A stretch of DNA of 33,061 nt from contig CAYGMG010000030.1 in the NCBI GenBank assembly GCA_964350895.1, forward strand, positions 1-33,061, given 5' to 3'. The position numbers and the translations under genes are program-made. This stretch comes from Pseudomarimonas sp964350895 (GTDB taxonomy: Bacteria; Pseudomonadota; Gammaproteobacteria; Xanthomonadales; Xanthomonadaceae). Positions 24,289 through 32,707 of the stretch are shown here, in pieces. How positions within the stretch are numbered: the first letter of the stretch is position 1; every line of letters begins with the position of its first letter. Below the pieces are notes generated by a model. That model was not told the DNA's origin, did not search any database, and worked only from the letters and a program-made list of their open reading frames with translations.

Positions 24289-25240
24289 TACCTGGCCCCT
24301 GCTCGCCCAAGGCAGCTTTCCGCAGATCGCGCGCCGCCGGCTTTCCACCCTGCAGCTGAATCTTGGCTACCTGTGCAACCTCAGCTGCATCCACTGTCAC
24401 GTCAACGCCGGGCCGCGGCGTACCGAACTGATGGACCGCGCGACCATGCAGCTGGCGCTGGATGTTGCCGACCAGCATGGCGTGCGCCAGTTCGACCTGA
24501 CCGGCGGCTCGCCGGAAATGAACCCCGAGTTCCGCTGGCTGGTCGAGCAAGCGCGTGCGCGAGGCATCGCGGTGATGGACCGACTCAACCCGACCATCAT
24601 GGAAGAGCCGGGCTACGAGTGGGTGGGTGGTTTCTTGGCCGACAACGAGGTCGAAGTGATCGCCTCCCTGCCCTGTTATAGCGCGGCCAATGTCGATGAG
24701 CAGCGCGGCGACGGCGTGTTCGAGGCATCGATCAAGGCCCTGCAGACGCTGAATGCGCTGGGCTACGGACAGCCGGGAAGCGGTCGGGTGATGAACCTCG
24801 TCTACAACCCTAACGGCGCCTTCCTGCCGCCGCCGCAGGCCGCGCTGGAGGCCGACTACAAGCGCCTGCTGCAGGAGCAGTTCGGAATCGTCTTCAACCA
24901 GCTGTTCGCGCTGGCCAACATGCCGATCAAGCGCTTTGGCTCCTGGCTGCTGTCCAAGGGGCAGTACGACAGCTACATGGATACCTTGGAGGCCGCGCAC
25001 CGGGACGAGAACCTCGACTCGGTGATGTGTCGCGACCTGCTCAGCGTCGACTGGCGCGGCTACCTGTTCGACTGCGACTTCAACCAGATGCTCGACCTGC
25101 CCGTCGGTGATCACGAGCACCGCATGCATCTGCGCGACCTGCTGGGCGGCAAGGTTCCCGAGGCGATCCGCGTTGCCCGGCACTGCTTTGGCTGCACCGC
25201 GGGCCAGGGATCCAGCTGCGGCGGCGCGTTGGCCGCGTGA
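24281..25240 (+). CDS. arsS: Radical SAM protein ArsS (arsenosugar biosynthesis, TIGR04167)
   Basis: Radical SAM enzyme linked to transfer of the 5'-deoxyadenosyl group of SAM to dimethylarsinous acid, the first committed step to arsenosugars. The 319 residues carry the [4Fe-4S] motif C32-NLS-C36-IH-C39, the SAM-binding LTGGSPEMNP, and the strongly conserved NPNGAFLPPPQ. The Cys-rich C-terminal (DUF3641-like) region has C250, C265 and the tail HCFGCTAGQGSSCGG (C302, C305, C313), probably ligands of a second cluster. In some relatives a Cys in this tail is selenocysteine; here no UGA is read through. AAGGA six bases before ATG 24281 marks the start. It is last in the operon and ends nine bases before a convergent gene. 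Confidence 0.92.
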   Translation: MRDTWPLLAQGSFPQIARRRLSTLQLNLGYLCNLSCIHCHVNAGPRRTELMDRATMQLALDVADQHGVRQFDLTGGSPEMNPEFRWLVEQARARGIAVMDRLNPTIMEEPGYEWVGGFLADNEVEVIASLPCYSAANVDEQRGDGVFEASIKALQTLNALGYGQPGSGRVMNLVYNPNGAFLPPPQAALEADYKRLLQEQFGIVFNQLFALANMPIKRFGSWLLSKGQYDSYMDTLEAAHRDENLDSVMCRDLLSVDWRGYLFDCDFNQMLDLPVGDHEHRMHLRDLLGGKVPEAIRVARHCFGCTAGQGSSCGGALAA

Positions 25241-25249
25241 CGGCTACGG

Positions 25250-25816
25250 CTACTCGAAGCCTTCGGCGAAAACGACTTCGCGCAGCGACACGATTTCGGT
25301 CAGCGCCTGGGCGTCGCGGCAGCCGCCGCTGAAGGCGCTGCAGTCCTCGATCACGAAGGCGCGCGCGGCCAGAAATCCAAGCCCGCCAGCCATTGGCGCC
25401 TGCCAGGCGAAGAGCAGCTGATCCTGGGTCTTGGGCTGGGCATCGCGCTGGGTCAGCGACCACTGCTCGCAGGAAGCCAGCGAGAACTGGAACAGGTCAC
25501 TGACTCCCAGGTCGAGGAACTGGCCGGCGCCCACCGGGCTGCCGAAGCTGTTGCCCTTGACCCAGACCAGCACACCGCGTGCGCGCCGCGTCGGATCCGG
25601 GTGCTCAAGACGCAGCCGGCGCAGCGCGCCCGGATACCAGCTGTCGGCCTCGGCGCGCAGCCGCCAGCCATCCGGAGCCGGCTGACGCAGCACGCTGGCC
25701 ATCGGCGCGAAAGGCAGCGCGTCGACCTCGCAGACGGTGGAACCACTGGAGAAGGCCCGGGCCTGCGTGGAACACAACAAGGTAAGCAGCAAGGGCAGCG
25801 CGATTCGTAGGTTCAT
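25250..25816 (-). CDS. Secreted reeler-domain-like protein
   Basis: A 188-residue exported protein. The signal peptide is MNLRIALPLLLTLLCSTQARA. The body resembles a reeler / 'choice-of-anchor V' domain. It has an early Cys (STVCEVD), DGWRLRAEADSWYPGALRRLRL, a GVLVWVKG-type strand, a central LASCEQWSLTQRDAQPKTQDQLLFAWQAPMAGGLGFLAARAFV, and a late Cys pair. Such domains are extracellular beta-sandwiches of unknown use in bacteria. The end VFAEGFE fits a short F-x-[DE]-G-F-E tag seen also in the neighbouring DUF1800 protein. It is convergent with arsS across nine bases. Confidence 0.62.
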   Translation of the reverse strand: MNLRIALPLLLTLLCSTQARAFSSGSTVCEVDALPFAPMASVLRQPAPDGWRLRAEADSWYPGALRRLRLEHPDPTRRARGVLVWVKGNSFGSPVGAGQFLDLGVSDLFQFSLASCEQWSLTQRDAQPKTQDQLLFAWQAPMAGGLGFLAARAFVIEDCSAFSGGCRDAQALTEIVSLREVVFAEGFE

Positions 25817-25977
25817 ATACGCATCTTGGCGGCGCCCGCCGCCCGGCTCAAGTCTGCCGTTGATCGGCGACGAGCGGCCGCACGGCGGCCCGGCCGCCTG
25901 CGGCGTGACCGTCGACGCGCTTTGCGCCGGGCCAGACCGCTAGACTTGCCCCGCGATTCGCAACGCAGCAGGCCACC

Positions 25978-27831
25978 ATGCGCGCACTACGATTCGGCGG
26001 ACTGGCGCTTGGCGCCCTGCTCGCCTCGCCATCCTTTGCCTTCTTCGGCGATGGTTTCGAGGGCGCGTTCAGCGCCCCGCCCAGCGCCGCGGAGGCGTCG
26101 CGCTTCCTGACCCAGGCCAGCTTCGGTCCGACCCTGGGCGAGATGTCCCGCCTGCAGTCGCTCAGCCTGCCGCGCTGGATCGACGAGCAGATCGCCCTGC
26201 CCGCCACCCTGCATCTGCCCCGGGTCGACCAGCGGATCAGCCAGCAAGGGCTGGACAACGTCTGGTCGGGGGAACGGCATGAGGAGTGGGTGCGCATCGC
26301 GGTCACCGCGCCCGACCAGCTGCGCCAGCGGATGGCCTTTGCGCTGTCGCAGATCCTGGTGGTCTCCGAGCAGATCGGCGCGCTGGAAGGCAGCCCCACG
26401 GCGGTAGCCAGCTACTACGACATCCTGGTCCGGAATGCCTTCGGCAACTACCGCGACCTACTTGAGGAAGTGACCCTGCATCCGTCGATGGGCCAGTACC
26501 TGTCGATGTACAAGAACCGCAAGAGCAATCAGACCGGCACCATTCGCCCGGACGAGAACTACGCCCGCGAAATCATGCAGCTGTTCTCGGTCGGTCTGGT
26601 CCAGCTGCAGCTCAACGGCCAGCCGCTGGATGGCGATGCAGGGCAAGCCGGCGTGCAGGCCGTGCCGAGCTATGACCAGGACACCATCCGTGGCTTCGCC
26701 GCCGTGTTCACCGGCTGGAACCTGTCAACCTGCTCGCCGACCCGGCCCGGCTGGAACAGCAACACCGACAGCCCCGGCAACATCGTCGAGTACGACTACT
26801 GGTGGGAGTGGGAGTACTGCCGCAACCACCCGGGCGGTGACATCCACTGGAAGCTGGCCCAGGGCTATCGGACCCCGATGCGCGCGTGGAACATCTACCA
26901 TCAGGCCCTTGGCAGCAAACAGCTGCTGCGCTATCCGGACGTGGCCCGTGGCCGGGTCGACAGTAATGGCGTGCTCGCCGCGGGTGGCACCGCCGAGGCC
27001 AATCTGGACGAAGCCCTCGACAATGTGTTCCACCACCCCAACGTCGGTCCCTTCCTTGCCAAGCGTCTGATCCAGCGCTTGGTGACCAGCAATCCGACGC
27101 CGGGCTACGTGCAGCGCGTGGCGGCGGTGTTCAATGACGACAATGGCAGCGCAGCCGGCGGCGAGCGCGGCAACCTCGGAGCGATGCTGCGCGCCATCCT
27201 GCTCGACAACGAGGCGCGCCAGCCGACCACCAGTGCCTGCAGCGGACCCAGCAGCGGCTGCGTCGGCAAACTCCGTGAACCGCTGATGCGGGTGATCCAG
27301 CTGTTCCGTGCGCTGGATGCCCAGCCCAGCCACCCGCAGGGTTACTGGCGCGAGGGCTATCTCGACTACTACACGGCGCAGGCGGCGATGCGCTCGCCGA
27401 CGGTGTTCAATTTCTTCAGCCCGGACTACGCCCTGCCCGGCGCCGAGATCGCCCAGCGCGGCCTTCTCTCGCCGGAGTTCCAGATCACCACCGACACCTA
27501 CATCACCCGGATGATCAACGAGATCGGCGGCAAGGTAGGCTGGACCTGGCTCGGCAATCCGGGACTGCCGAGCAGCGGATCATGGCGTCCGGTAGTGGTC
27601 TCGCTCAGCCGCGACATGGCCATCGCCCACGACCCCGCTGCCCTGGTCGACCGCTACAACCTGCTGTTCACCGGCAACCAGCTGCCCACCGCGGTGCGCC
27701 AGATCATCATCGACCACGTCACCGCCGAGGCCTTCTTCAACTGGCGCAGCGACGCCGAGACCCGGCGCATCCGCGTCCAGGATGCCCTTTGGCTGGTGCT
27801 GGTCTCGCCCAGCTACGTGGTGGAGAAATAG
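25978..27831 (+). CDS. Exported DUF1800 family protein
   Basis: A 617-residue secreted protein. The signal peptide is MRALRFGGLALGALLASPSFA, and the mature start carries FGDGFEG (24-29 region). DUF1800 marks follow: ASRFLTQASFGPTLGEMSRLQSLSLPRWIDEQ, LRQRMAFALSQILVVS, NYRDLLEEVTLHPSMGQYLS, PDENYAREIMQLFSVGL, and the late SPTVFNFFSPDYALPG and RDMAIAHDPAALVDRYNLLFTG. Function is unknown; the family is exported and nearly always paired with DUF1501, as here (two bases between the stop and the next ATG). Cys residues in the middle suggest disulfides. Confidence 0.9.
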   Translation: MRALRFGGLALGALLASPSFAFFGDGFEGAFSAPPSAAEASRFLTQASFGPTLGEMSRLQSLSLPRWIDEQIALPATLHLPRVDQRISQQGLDNVWSGERHEEWVRIAVTAPDQLRQRMAFALSQILVVSEQIGALEGSPTAVASYYDILVRNAFGNYRDLLEEVTLHPSMGQYLSMYKNRKSNQTGTIRPDENYAREIMQLFSVGLVQLQLNGQPLDGDAGQAGVQAVPSYDQDTIRGFAAVFTGWNLSTCSPTRPGWNSNTDSPGNIVEYDYWWEWEYCRNHPGGDIHWKLAQGYRTPMRAWNIYHQALGSKQLLRYPDVARGRVDSNGVLAAGGTAEANLDEALDNVFHHPNVGPFLAKRLIQRLVTSNPTPGYVQRVAAVFNDDNGSAAGGERGNLGAMLRAILLDNEARQPTTSACSGPSSGCVGKLREPLMRVIQLFRALDAQPSHPQGYWREGYLDYYTAQAAMRSPTVFNFFSPDYALPGAEIAQRGLLSPEFQITTDTYITRMINEIGGKVGWTWLGNPGLPSSGSWRPVVVSLSRDMAIAHDPAALVDRYNLLFTGNQLPTAVRQIIIDHVTAEAFFNWRSDAETRRIRVQDALWLVLVSPSYVVEK

Positions 27832-27833
27832 CG

Positions 27834-29375
27834 ATGAGCCAGATGCGACGACGCGACTTCCTGCGCGCCTCTCTGTGCGCCACCGCCGCCTCGGGCGCGT
27901 TCGGTTCGATGTGGCCGAAGCTGCTGCTGGCCGGCGGTCCGCTGGTCCTGAATGGGTCGAGCAGCGACTACCGGGCCCTGGTCTGCGTGTATCTCGCCGG
28001 CGGCAACGACAGCTTTTCCAGCATCGTGCCAATCAATGGCGCGCACCGGACTGCCTATGATGCTTCGCGTCGCGGCAGCGGTCAGGCCGGCAATGGCGGA
28101 CAGTCCAACCCGAGCGACCTGCGCATCGCCAGCGACCAGCTGCTGACGCTTTCCGGGGTCAGCCAGGACGGCAGCGCCTACGGCTTGCACCCGCAAATGA
28201 GCGGTCTGCGTGCCCTGGTCAACGGCGGGCGCGCTGCGATCGTCGCCAACGTCGGACCGCTGGTCCGGCCAACCAGCTTCAGCGACTACGACAACGAGCT
28301 GGTGCCGCTGCCGGCCCAGCTGTTCTCGCATTCCGACCAGACCGTGCTCTGGCAGACCCCGCGTGCCGACACCGGCCAGCGGATCGGCTGGGGCGGGCGT
28401 CTGGCCGATCGTTTCCAGGCCAGCAACGGCAATCCCCTGCTCTCGATGAACATGTCGATCAGCGGCGAGAACGTGTTCCAGGCCGGACAGAACGTGCTGC
28501 CCTACTTCCTCAATCAGCAGGGTGCCGAGGTCATCGACCGGATCGACACCAGCGACGGGCAAAGCTGGAACCAGCGCCGCCGCGACAGCTTCACCGCGAT
28601 GATGAATGCCAGCTACGCGCACCCGCTCGAGCGCGCCTATGCCAGCAAGGTGCGGGTGGCCCGCGAGGCCGGCGACCAGCTGGCCAGCGCCCTGCGTCAG
28701 GACCGCACAGTCAACGGCGAGGGCGTCGAGACCGGCTATGCCGACGACGCCTATGCCCCGTTCTGGCAGGCCTTTGGCCTGTCCTGGCAGCGCGCCGACC
28801 AGGGCCGCGCCGTCCTGCCCGGCCTGGCCGCCCAGCTGCTCATGGTGGCCCGGGTGATCCGCCAGCGCGGCACGCTGCAGATGTCGCGCCAGCTGTTCTA
28901 CACCGAGCTTGGCGGCTTCGACACCCACGACAGCCAGAACGCCGACCTGCCCGAGCTGCTGCGTGAGCTGTCGCAATCGATGCTGGCCTTCGACCAAGTG
29001 ATGAGTTCAGGCGCGTTCGGCCTCGGCGATCAGGTCACCGCGTTCACCGCCTCGGAATTCGGCCGCACCCTGTCGAACAACGGCGACGGCACCGACCACG
29101 GCTGGGGCGGCCACCACTTCGTCGTCGGCGGCTCGGTTCGCGGCGGCCAGGTGTTCGGCGAGCTGCCGCCATTGGGCCTGCAGAACAACCCGCTCAATCT
29201 CGGCCAGGGGCGGATCATTCCCACCCTTGCCGTCGACCAGTACGCCGCGACCCTGGCCAGCTGGTTCGGGCTTGCCGCCAGCGACCGCGCCGATGTGTTT
29301 CCCAACCTCGCGCAGATGGTCGGCTCCAAGCTGTCCATCGAAGGCCCGGACCTCGGCTTTCTGCGCCCGCTCTGA
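27834..29375 (+). CDS. Tat-exported DUF1501 family protein
   Basis: A 513-residue protein with a twin-arginine signal (R-R-R-D-F-L-R-A at 5-12, then a hydrophobic stretch), so it is probably exported folded. DUF1501 marks: ALVCVYLAGGNDSFSSIVPI, YGLHPQMSGLRALVNGGRAAIVANVG, LGGFDTHDSQNADLPELLRELSQSM, and TAFTASEFGRTLSNNGDGTDHGWGGHHFVVGG. The family is in the alkaline-phosphatase / sulfatase-like superfamily, so conserved Asp and His residues may bind metal. The function is unknown. It is co-transcribed with DUF1800. Confidence 0.9.
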   Translation: MSQMRRRDFLRASLCATAASGAFGSMWPKLLLAGGPLVLNGSSSDYRALVCVYLAGGNDSFSSIVPINGAHRTAYDASRRGSGQAGNGGQSNPSDLRIASDQLLTLSGVSQDGSAYGLHPQMSGLRALVNGGRAAIVANVGPLVRPTSFSDYDNELVPLPAQLFSHSDQTVLWQTPRADTGQRIGWGGRLADRFQASNGNPLLSMNMSISGENVFQAGQNVLPYFLNQQGAEVIDRIDTSDGQSWNQRRRDSFTAMMNASYAHPLERAYASKVRVAREAGDQLASALRQDRTVNGEGVETGYADDAYAPFWQAFGLSWQRADQGRAVLPGLAAQLLMVARVIRQRGTLQMSRQLFYTELGGFDTHDSQNADLPELLRELSQSMLAFDQVMSSGAFGLGDQVTAFTASEFGRTLSNNGDGTDHGWGGHHFVVGGSVRGGQVFGELPPLGLQNNPLNLGQGRIIPTLAVDQYAATLASWFGLAASDRADVFPNLAQMVGSKLSIEGPDLGFLRPL

Positions 29376-29378
29376 ACT

Positions 29379-29396
29379 GCAGGGCCTGGGCCCTGC
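29379..29396 (+). terminator. Terminator-like hairpin after DUF1501
   Basis: GCAGGG-CCTGGG-CCCTGC, three bases after the DUF1501 stop, forms a six-pair GC stem with a six-nt loop. No T-run follows, so Rho-dependent or partial termination is possible. Confidence 0.4.
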
Positions 29397-29463
29397 CCGC
29401 ACGACACGCCGCGGCGCCCCGGTTGGCGCTACAGTGTCGATCTGACCCGACAGGAGAGAGTCG

Positions 29464-29913
29464 ATGCATTCCGCTGCCCTCGGCCGTGATGTGCGACGCG
29501 TGGACCGGCTGATCGGCCACTACGCCGAGTCGCACCGCCATCCGACCAATATCACCATCCACTGGATCTGCGTGCCGATCATCGTCTGGTGCACGCTTGC
29601 CCTGCCCTGGCTGATCCACCCCTACCTGGCAGTCGCCGCGATCCTCGGATCACTGGCCTACTACGCCCGGCTTTCCTGGCCGTTCACCGCGGTGATGGCG
29701 GCGTTCTCACTGCTTTGCATGGCCAGCTATCCAGTGGTTCCCTACCTTGGCTGGGTCGCGCTTTCCCTGTTCGCCATCACCTGGGTTTTCCAGTTCATCG
29801 GCCACCGCATCGAGGGCAAGAAACCGTCCTTCCTCGAGGACCTGCAGTACCTGCTGGTCGGGCCGATCTTCCTGCTCGCCAAGCTGTTCCGCAAACTCGG
29901 CCTTGCCTACTGA
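29464..29913 (+). CDS. Mpo1-like (DUF962) membrane protein
   Basis: A 149-residue membrane protein with about four spans. The start DRLIGHYAESHRHPTNITIHWICVPIIVW and the end WVFQFIGHRIEGKKPSFLEDLQYLLVGPIFL hold the conserved histidines and EGKKP motif of DUF962. Yeast Mpo1 is an iron-dependent 2-hydroxy fatty acid dioxygenase of alpha-oxidation; the bacterial members are not tested as far as I know. CAGGAGAGAGTCG before ATG 29464 is a good ribosome-binding site. The stop overlaps the next start (TGATG), so it is coupled to the oxidoreductase gene. Confidence 0.88.
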   Translation: MHSAALGRDVRRVDRLIGHYAESHRHPTNITIHWICVPIIVWCTLALPWLIHPYLAVAAILGSLAYYARLSWPFTAVMAAFSLLCMASYPVVPYLGWVALSLFAITWVFQFIGHRIEGKKPSFLEDLQYLLVGPIFLLAKLFRKLGLAY

Positions 29914-30947
29914 TGACCGAACCGTCGGGGGTGCTGGTCTACGGTGCCGGTGCCATCGGCCAGTTTCTTGCCGGCGCACTCGCCGCCGCGCGCATACCGG
30001 TGCACTGTGTGGCCCGCCCCGCCAGCGTCGACGCGCTGCAGCAGCGCGGCCTGCAGGTCGGCCGGATCAATGGCCGCACCCTGCACATCGCGCCCGGCGT
30101 AGTCAGCGCCAGCAAAACGCTGCGCGATGCGCCGATGCCGGCCCTGGTGCTGTTGACGGTCAAGGGCCCGGCAACCCTGGATGCCGGCGCTGACCTCGAA
30201 CAGCACTGTGCACCGGGCACCCCGGTGATTTCCTTCCAGAACGGCGTCGACAATCCGGGCCGGCTGCATGCCAGCGCCCCGTCGCTGGAAGTGCTGGCGG
30301 GGATGGTCCCGTTCAACGTGGTGATGCACGCCCCGGGCAGCGTCCAGCAAAGCACCGACGGCCAGCTCGCCTGCGCCCGCAGCGCCAGCAGCGAGCACTG
30401 GGCAGCGCGCTTCGCCGAGGCTGGACTTCCGCTGTCCCTGCATGCCGACATGCGTGCCGTGCAGTGGGGCAAGCTGCTGCTCAACCTCAACAACCCGGTG
30501 AACGCCTTGTCCGGCATCCCGCTGCGCGAACAGCTGCTGCAACGCGGCTATCGCCGGGTGGTCGCCGACCTGCAGTCCGAGACCCTCGGCCTGCTGCGCC
30601 GCGCCGGCATCCGCCCAGCCCGGGTCACGCCCCTGCCGCCCGCCTTGCTGCCGAGCCTGCTGCGCCTGCCGACGCCGCTGTTCCAGGCGCTCGCCCGGCG
30701 CATGTTGACCATTTCTCCGGAAGCGCGCTCATCGATGCAGGACGACCGCCGTGCCGGCCGCCGCACCGAGATCGACGACCTCTGCGGCGCGGTGGTCCGC
30801 CTCGCCGAGTCTCTGGGCGACAAGGCGCCGCGCAATCAGCGCATGCTGGATCTGCTGAGCACGCTGGACTCCTCGGCGACCCTCGACCCGACCCAGCTCG
30901 TCGAGCGCCTGGCCGGCGGGCAAGCAAACGCTGCCGCGCCGGGCTGA
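29913..30947 (+). CDS. Ketopantoate reductase family protein (PanE/ApbA-like)
   Basis: A 344-residue NADPH-dependent 2-oxo acid reductase-type protein. GAGAIG at 11-16 is the Rossmann loop. LLTVKGPATLDAG, ISFQNGVDNP and WGKLLLNLNNPVNALSGIPL carry the family's substrate-site Lys and Asn. RSSMQDDRRAGRRTEIDDLCG is the C-terminal signature. It could be the PanE of pantothenate synthesis, but this family has many paralogues and no pan genes are near, so I leave the symbol blank. The ATG at 29913 overlaps the stop of the Mpo1-like gene. Confidence 0.85.
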   Translation: MTEPSGVLVYGAGAIGQFLAGALAAARIPVHCVARPASVDALQQRGLQVGRINGRTLHIAPGVVSASKTLRDAPMPALVLLTVKGPATLDAGADLEQHCAPGTPVISFQNGVDNPGRLHASAPSLEVLAGMVPFNVVMHAPGSVQQSTDGQLACARSASSEHWAARFAEAGLPLSLHADMRAVQWGKLLLNLNNPVNALSGIPLREQLLQRGYRRVVADLQSETLGLLRRAGIRPARVTPLPPALLPSLLRLPTPLFQALARRMLTISPEARSSMQDDRRAGRRTEIDDLCGAVVRLAESLGDKAPRNQRMLDLLSTLDSSATLDPTQLVERLAGGQANAAAPG

Positions 30948-31180
30948 TCGAAGAAAGCTCCAGCCGCCACCTGCTGTCGAGCTGCCATCAGGCCGTCGGT
31001 TCACCCACGGCCGCGCAAACGCCATGATCAGCACCGCCGACACACACCCGACGCGGGCAGACAATCGCGCCGCACATCGGCCTAGACCCGACCGAGCGGC
31101 GATGCAGCCTGGAGCGGTACACTCGGCGGCGAGCTGATCGCACTGACCTGCCTGTGAGCTTGCCAGGCGAGGGGGATCGC

Positions 31181-32458
31181 ATGAGCCGTTTCGACAGCGG
31201 AGCGTTGCAGGACGACCCGGAGTTCACCGCCTACTACGAGCAATGGCTTCGCCCTCTCGAGGCGCGTCACCGGGCCAATGCAGGCAGCGCGATGCGCAGC
31301 AGCCTGATCCGCGGTGCGCAGTCCCTTGCCCTCGCCCTGGGACTGGCAGCAGGCATGTTCTGGTTTTCCGACACCTGGGGTGGACCGGGTGGCTGGCTGG
31401 TGCTGGTGACCTTGGGAATCGTGGCCCTGGTGCTGGTTGTCTGGACGATCGACCCGGCACGTACCCATACCCAGGCGACCAAGAGCCGGATCACGCCCAT
31501 TCTGGTCGGCTACTTTGGCGACTTCCGGTTCGAGCAGAAAGCCGAGTTCGGCCTGGCTCCATTCATCGACTGGGAGTTCCTTGAACAGCATGACAGGCGC
31601 AAGTTCGGCGACGTCATCACCGGCAGCTATCGCGGCGTTCCCATCCGGATCGCCGAACTCTTTCTGGACAAGAGACACTCCGAGGTCGGACGAAGCGCCA
31701 CCGACTGGACCCGGGTGTTCTCCGGCGTGTTCGCGGACTACGTGCTGCCGGCGCCGGTCGCGGCGCTGACCCTGGTAGTCAACGAGAACCCCCTGTGGCG
31801 CAAGCGTGCAGAGCAGCGCGGCTGGAATCACCTCGACTTCGCAGCCGACGGCTACCACGCATTCGCCCTGGGTGAGGTCGACGACGCATACCCGCTGCCA
31901 GAAGCCCTGGGAGCGCTTCTCGATGGCCTGCGCACGACCTTCCGGGCCAAGCACGTGCTGGCAGCCTTCGGTGAATCGCGCCTGGTGATCCTGCTGGAAG
32001 GCGCCAGCAATGCATTCGAGCCGGCAGTCACCGGCAATGCGAGTCTCCATGACGAGGCGGAGACCATTCGAGCCCAACTCGGCTCGTTGGCCAAGGTGGT
32101 GGACGCGCTCGGTATCGGCCCGTCGACCGATATCCGCGACCAGCCTCGACCGGTGAACGAAAAGGCGCTTGAAGCAAAAGCCAAGACCCACGTCGACGAC
32201 TTCAAGGGACTGGGCTGCCTGCCCCTGATGGTCTTGAGCACTGCGCTATTTCTCGTCTACGGCTGGATCCTGCACGACACGGCGAGTGCTACCCTCGCCT
32301 TCGCCTTCTCCCTCATCGCGAGCCCGCTCCTGGCCTCGGCCATCCTGAAGCTCTACGAACTGCTCCGCGGACCACGGCGCAAGGGCCTGAGCAGCCAACT
32401 GCTGAAGATAGGCATCGCTACCGTACCCGTGTACTTCCTGCTGATGGGCATCTGGTAG
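31181..32458 (+). CDS. DUF3137-like membrane protein
   Basis: A 425-residue protein. A cytosolic start rich in charged residues is followed by two membrane spans (about 48-66 and 70-88). A soluble alpha/beta region of about 230 residues comes next (EFGLAPFIDWEFLEQHDRRKFGDVITGSYRGVPIRIAELFL), then further spans near the C-terminus (LPLMVLSTALFLVYGWIL, LAFAFSLIASPLLASAIL, a final short one). The soluble GxYRGVPIxIAE segment recalls DUF3137 proteins; function unknown. ATG 31181 has GAGGGGGATCGC upstream; 31154 (ATG) would add nine residues. The 233-bp gap before it holds no gene that I can support. It stands alone. Confidence 0.72.
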   Translation: MSRFDSGALQDDPEFTAYYEQWLRPLEARHRANAGSAMRSSLIRGAQSLALALGLAAGMFWFSDTWGGPGGWLVLVTLGIVALVLVVWTIDPARTHTQATKSRITPILVGYFGDFRFEQKAEFGLAPFIDWEFLEQHDRRKFGDVITGSYRGVPIRIAELFLDKRHSEVGRSATDWTRVFSGVFADYVLPAPVAALTLVVNENPLWRKRAEQRGWNHLDFAADGYHAFALGEVDDAYPLPEALGALLDGLRTTFRAKHVLAAFGESRLVILLEGASNAFEPAVTGNASLHDEAETIRAQLGSLAKVVDALGIGPSTDIRDQPRPVNEKALEAKAKTHVDDFKGLGCLPLMVLSTALFLVYGWILHDTASATLAFAFSLIASPLLASAILKLYELLRGPRRKGLSSQLLKIGIATVPVYFLLMGIW

Positions 32459-32460
32459 CA

Positions 32461-32544
32461 GCGGGCGTGCCCGCAACCGCGGGAGCATTTGGCCCGTCGC
32501 GAATTGAGCTCAAAACAACTCCCTGCAGTCGCGGGCAAGCCCGC
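32461..32544. repeat. Degenerate REP-like inverted pair
   Basis: GCGGGCGTGCCCGCAACCGC (32461-32480) and the reverse complement of 32525-32544 agree at 17 of 20 positions. Each arm has its own GCGGGC-nn-GCCCGC palindrome. Same architecture as the perfect pair at 4691-4789 but diverged. It starts three bases after the DUF3137-like stop. Confidence 0.7.
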
Positions 32545-32707
32545 CCCTAAGGCTGGCCCACTCTGAACATGTTGTTCCCGCCGCGCCACGCACGATTCGA
32601 CTGGACCGCGCCTCGCATCTTCAATGTGGGGATCGACGCTCACACGCTTCCTCGAATCGCCCTGCTATCACCGACGCAAGCCCTGAGCAACCGATAGCCG
32701 CGTCGTC

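Noticed and set aside
24281..25240. A selenocysteine (UGA) read-through at the arsS end
   Set aside because: The tail codons are Cys and the TGA at 25238-25240 follows an Ala-Ala end; no SECIS-like need.
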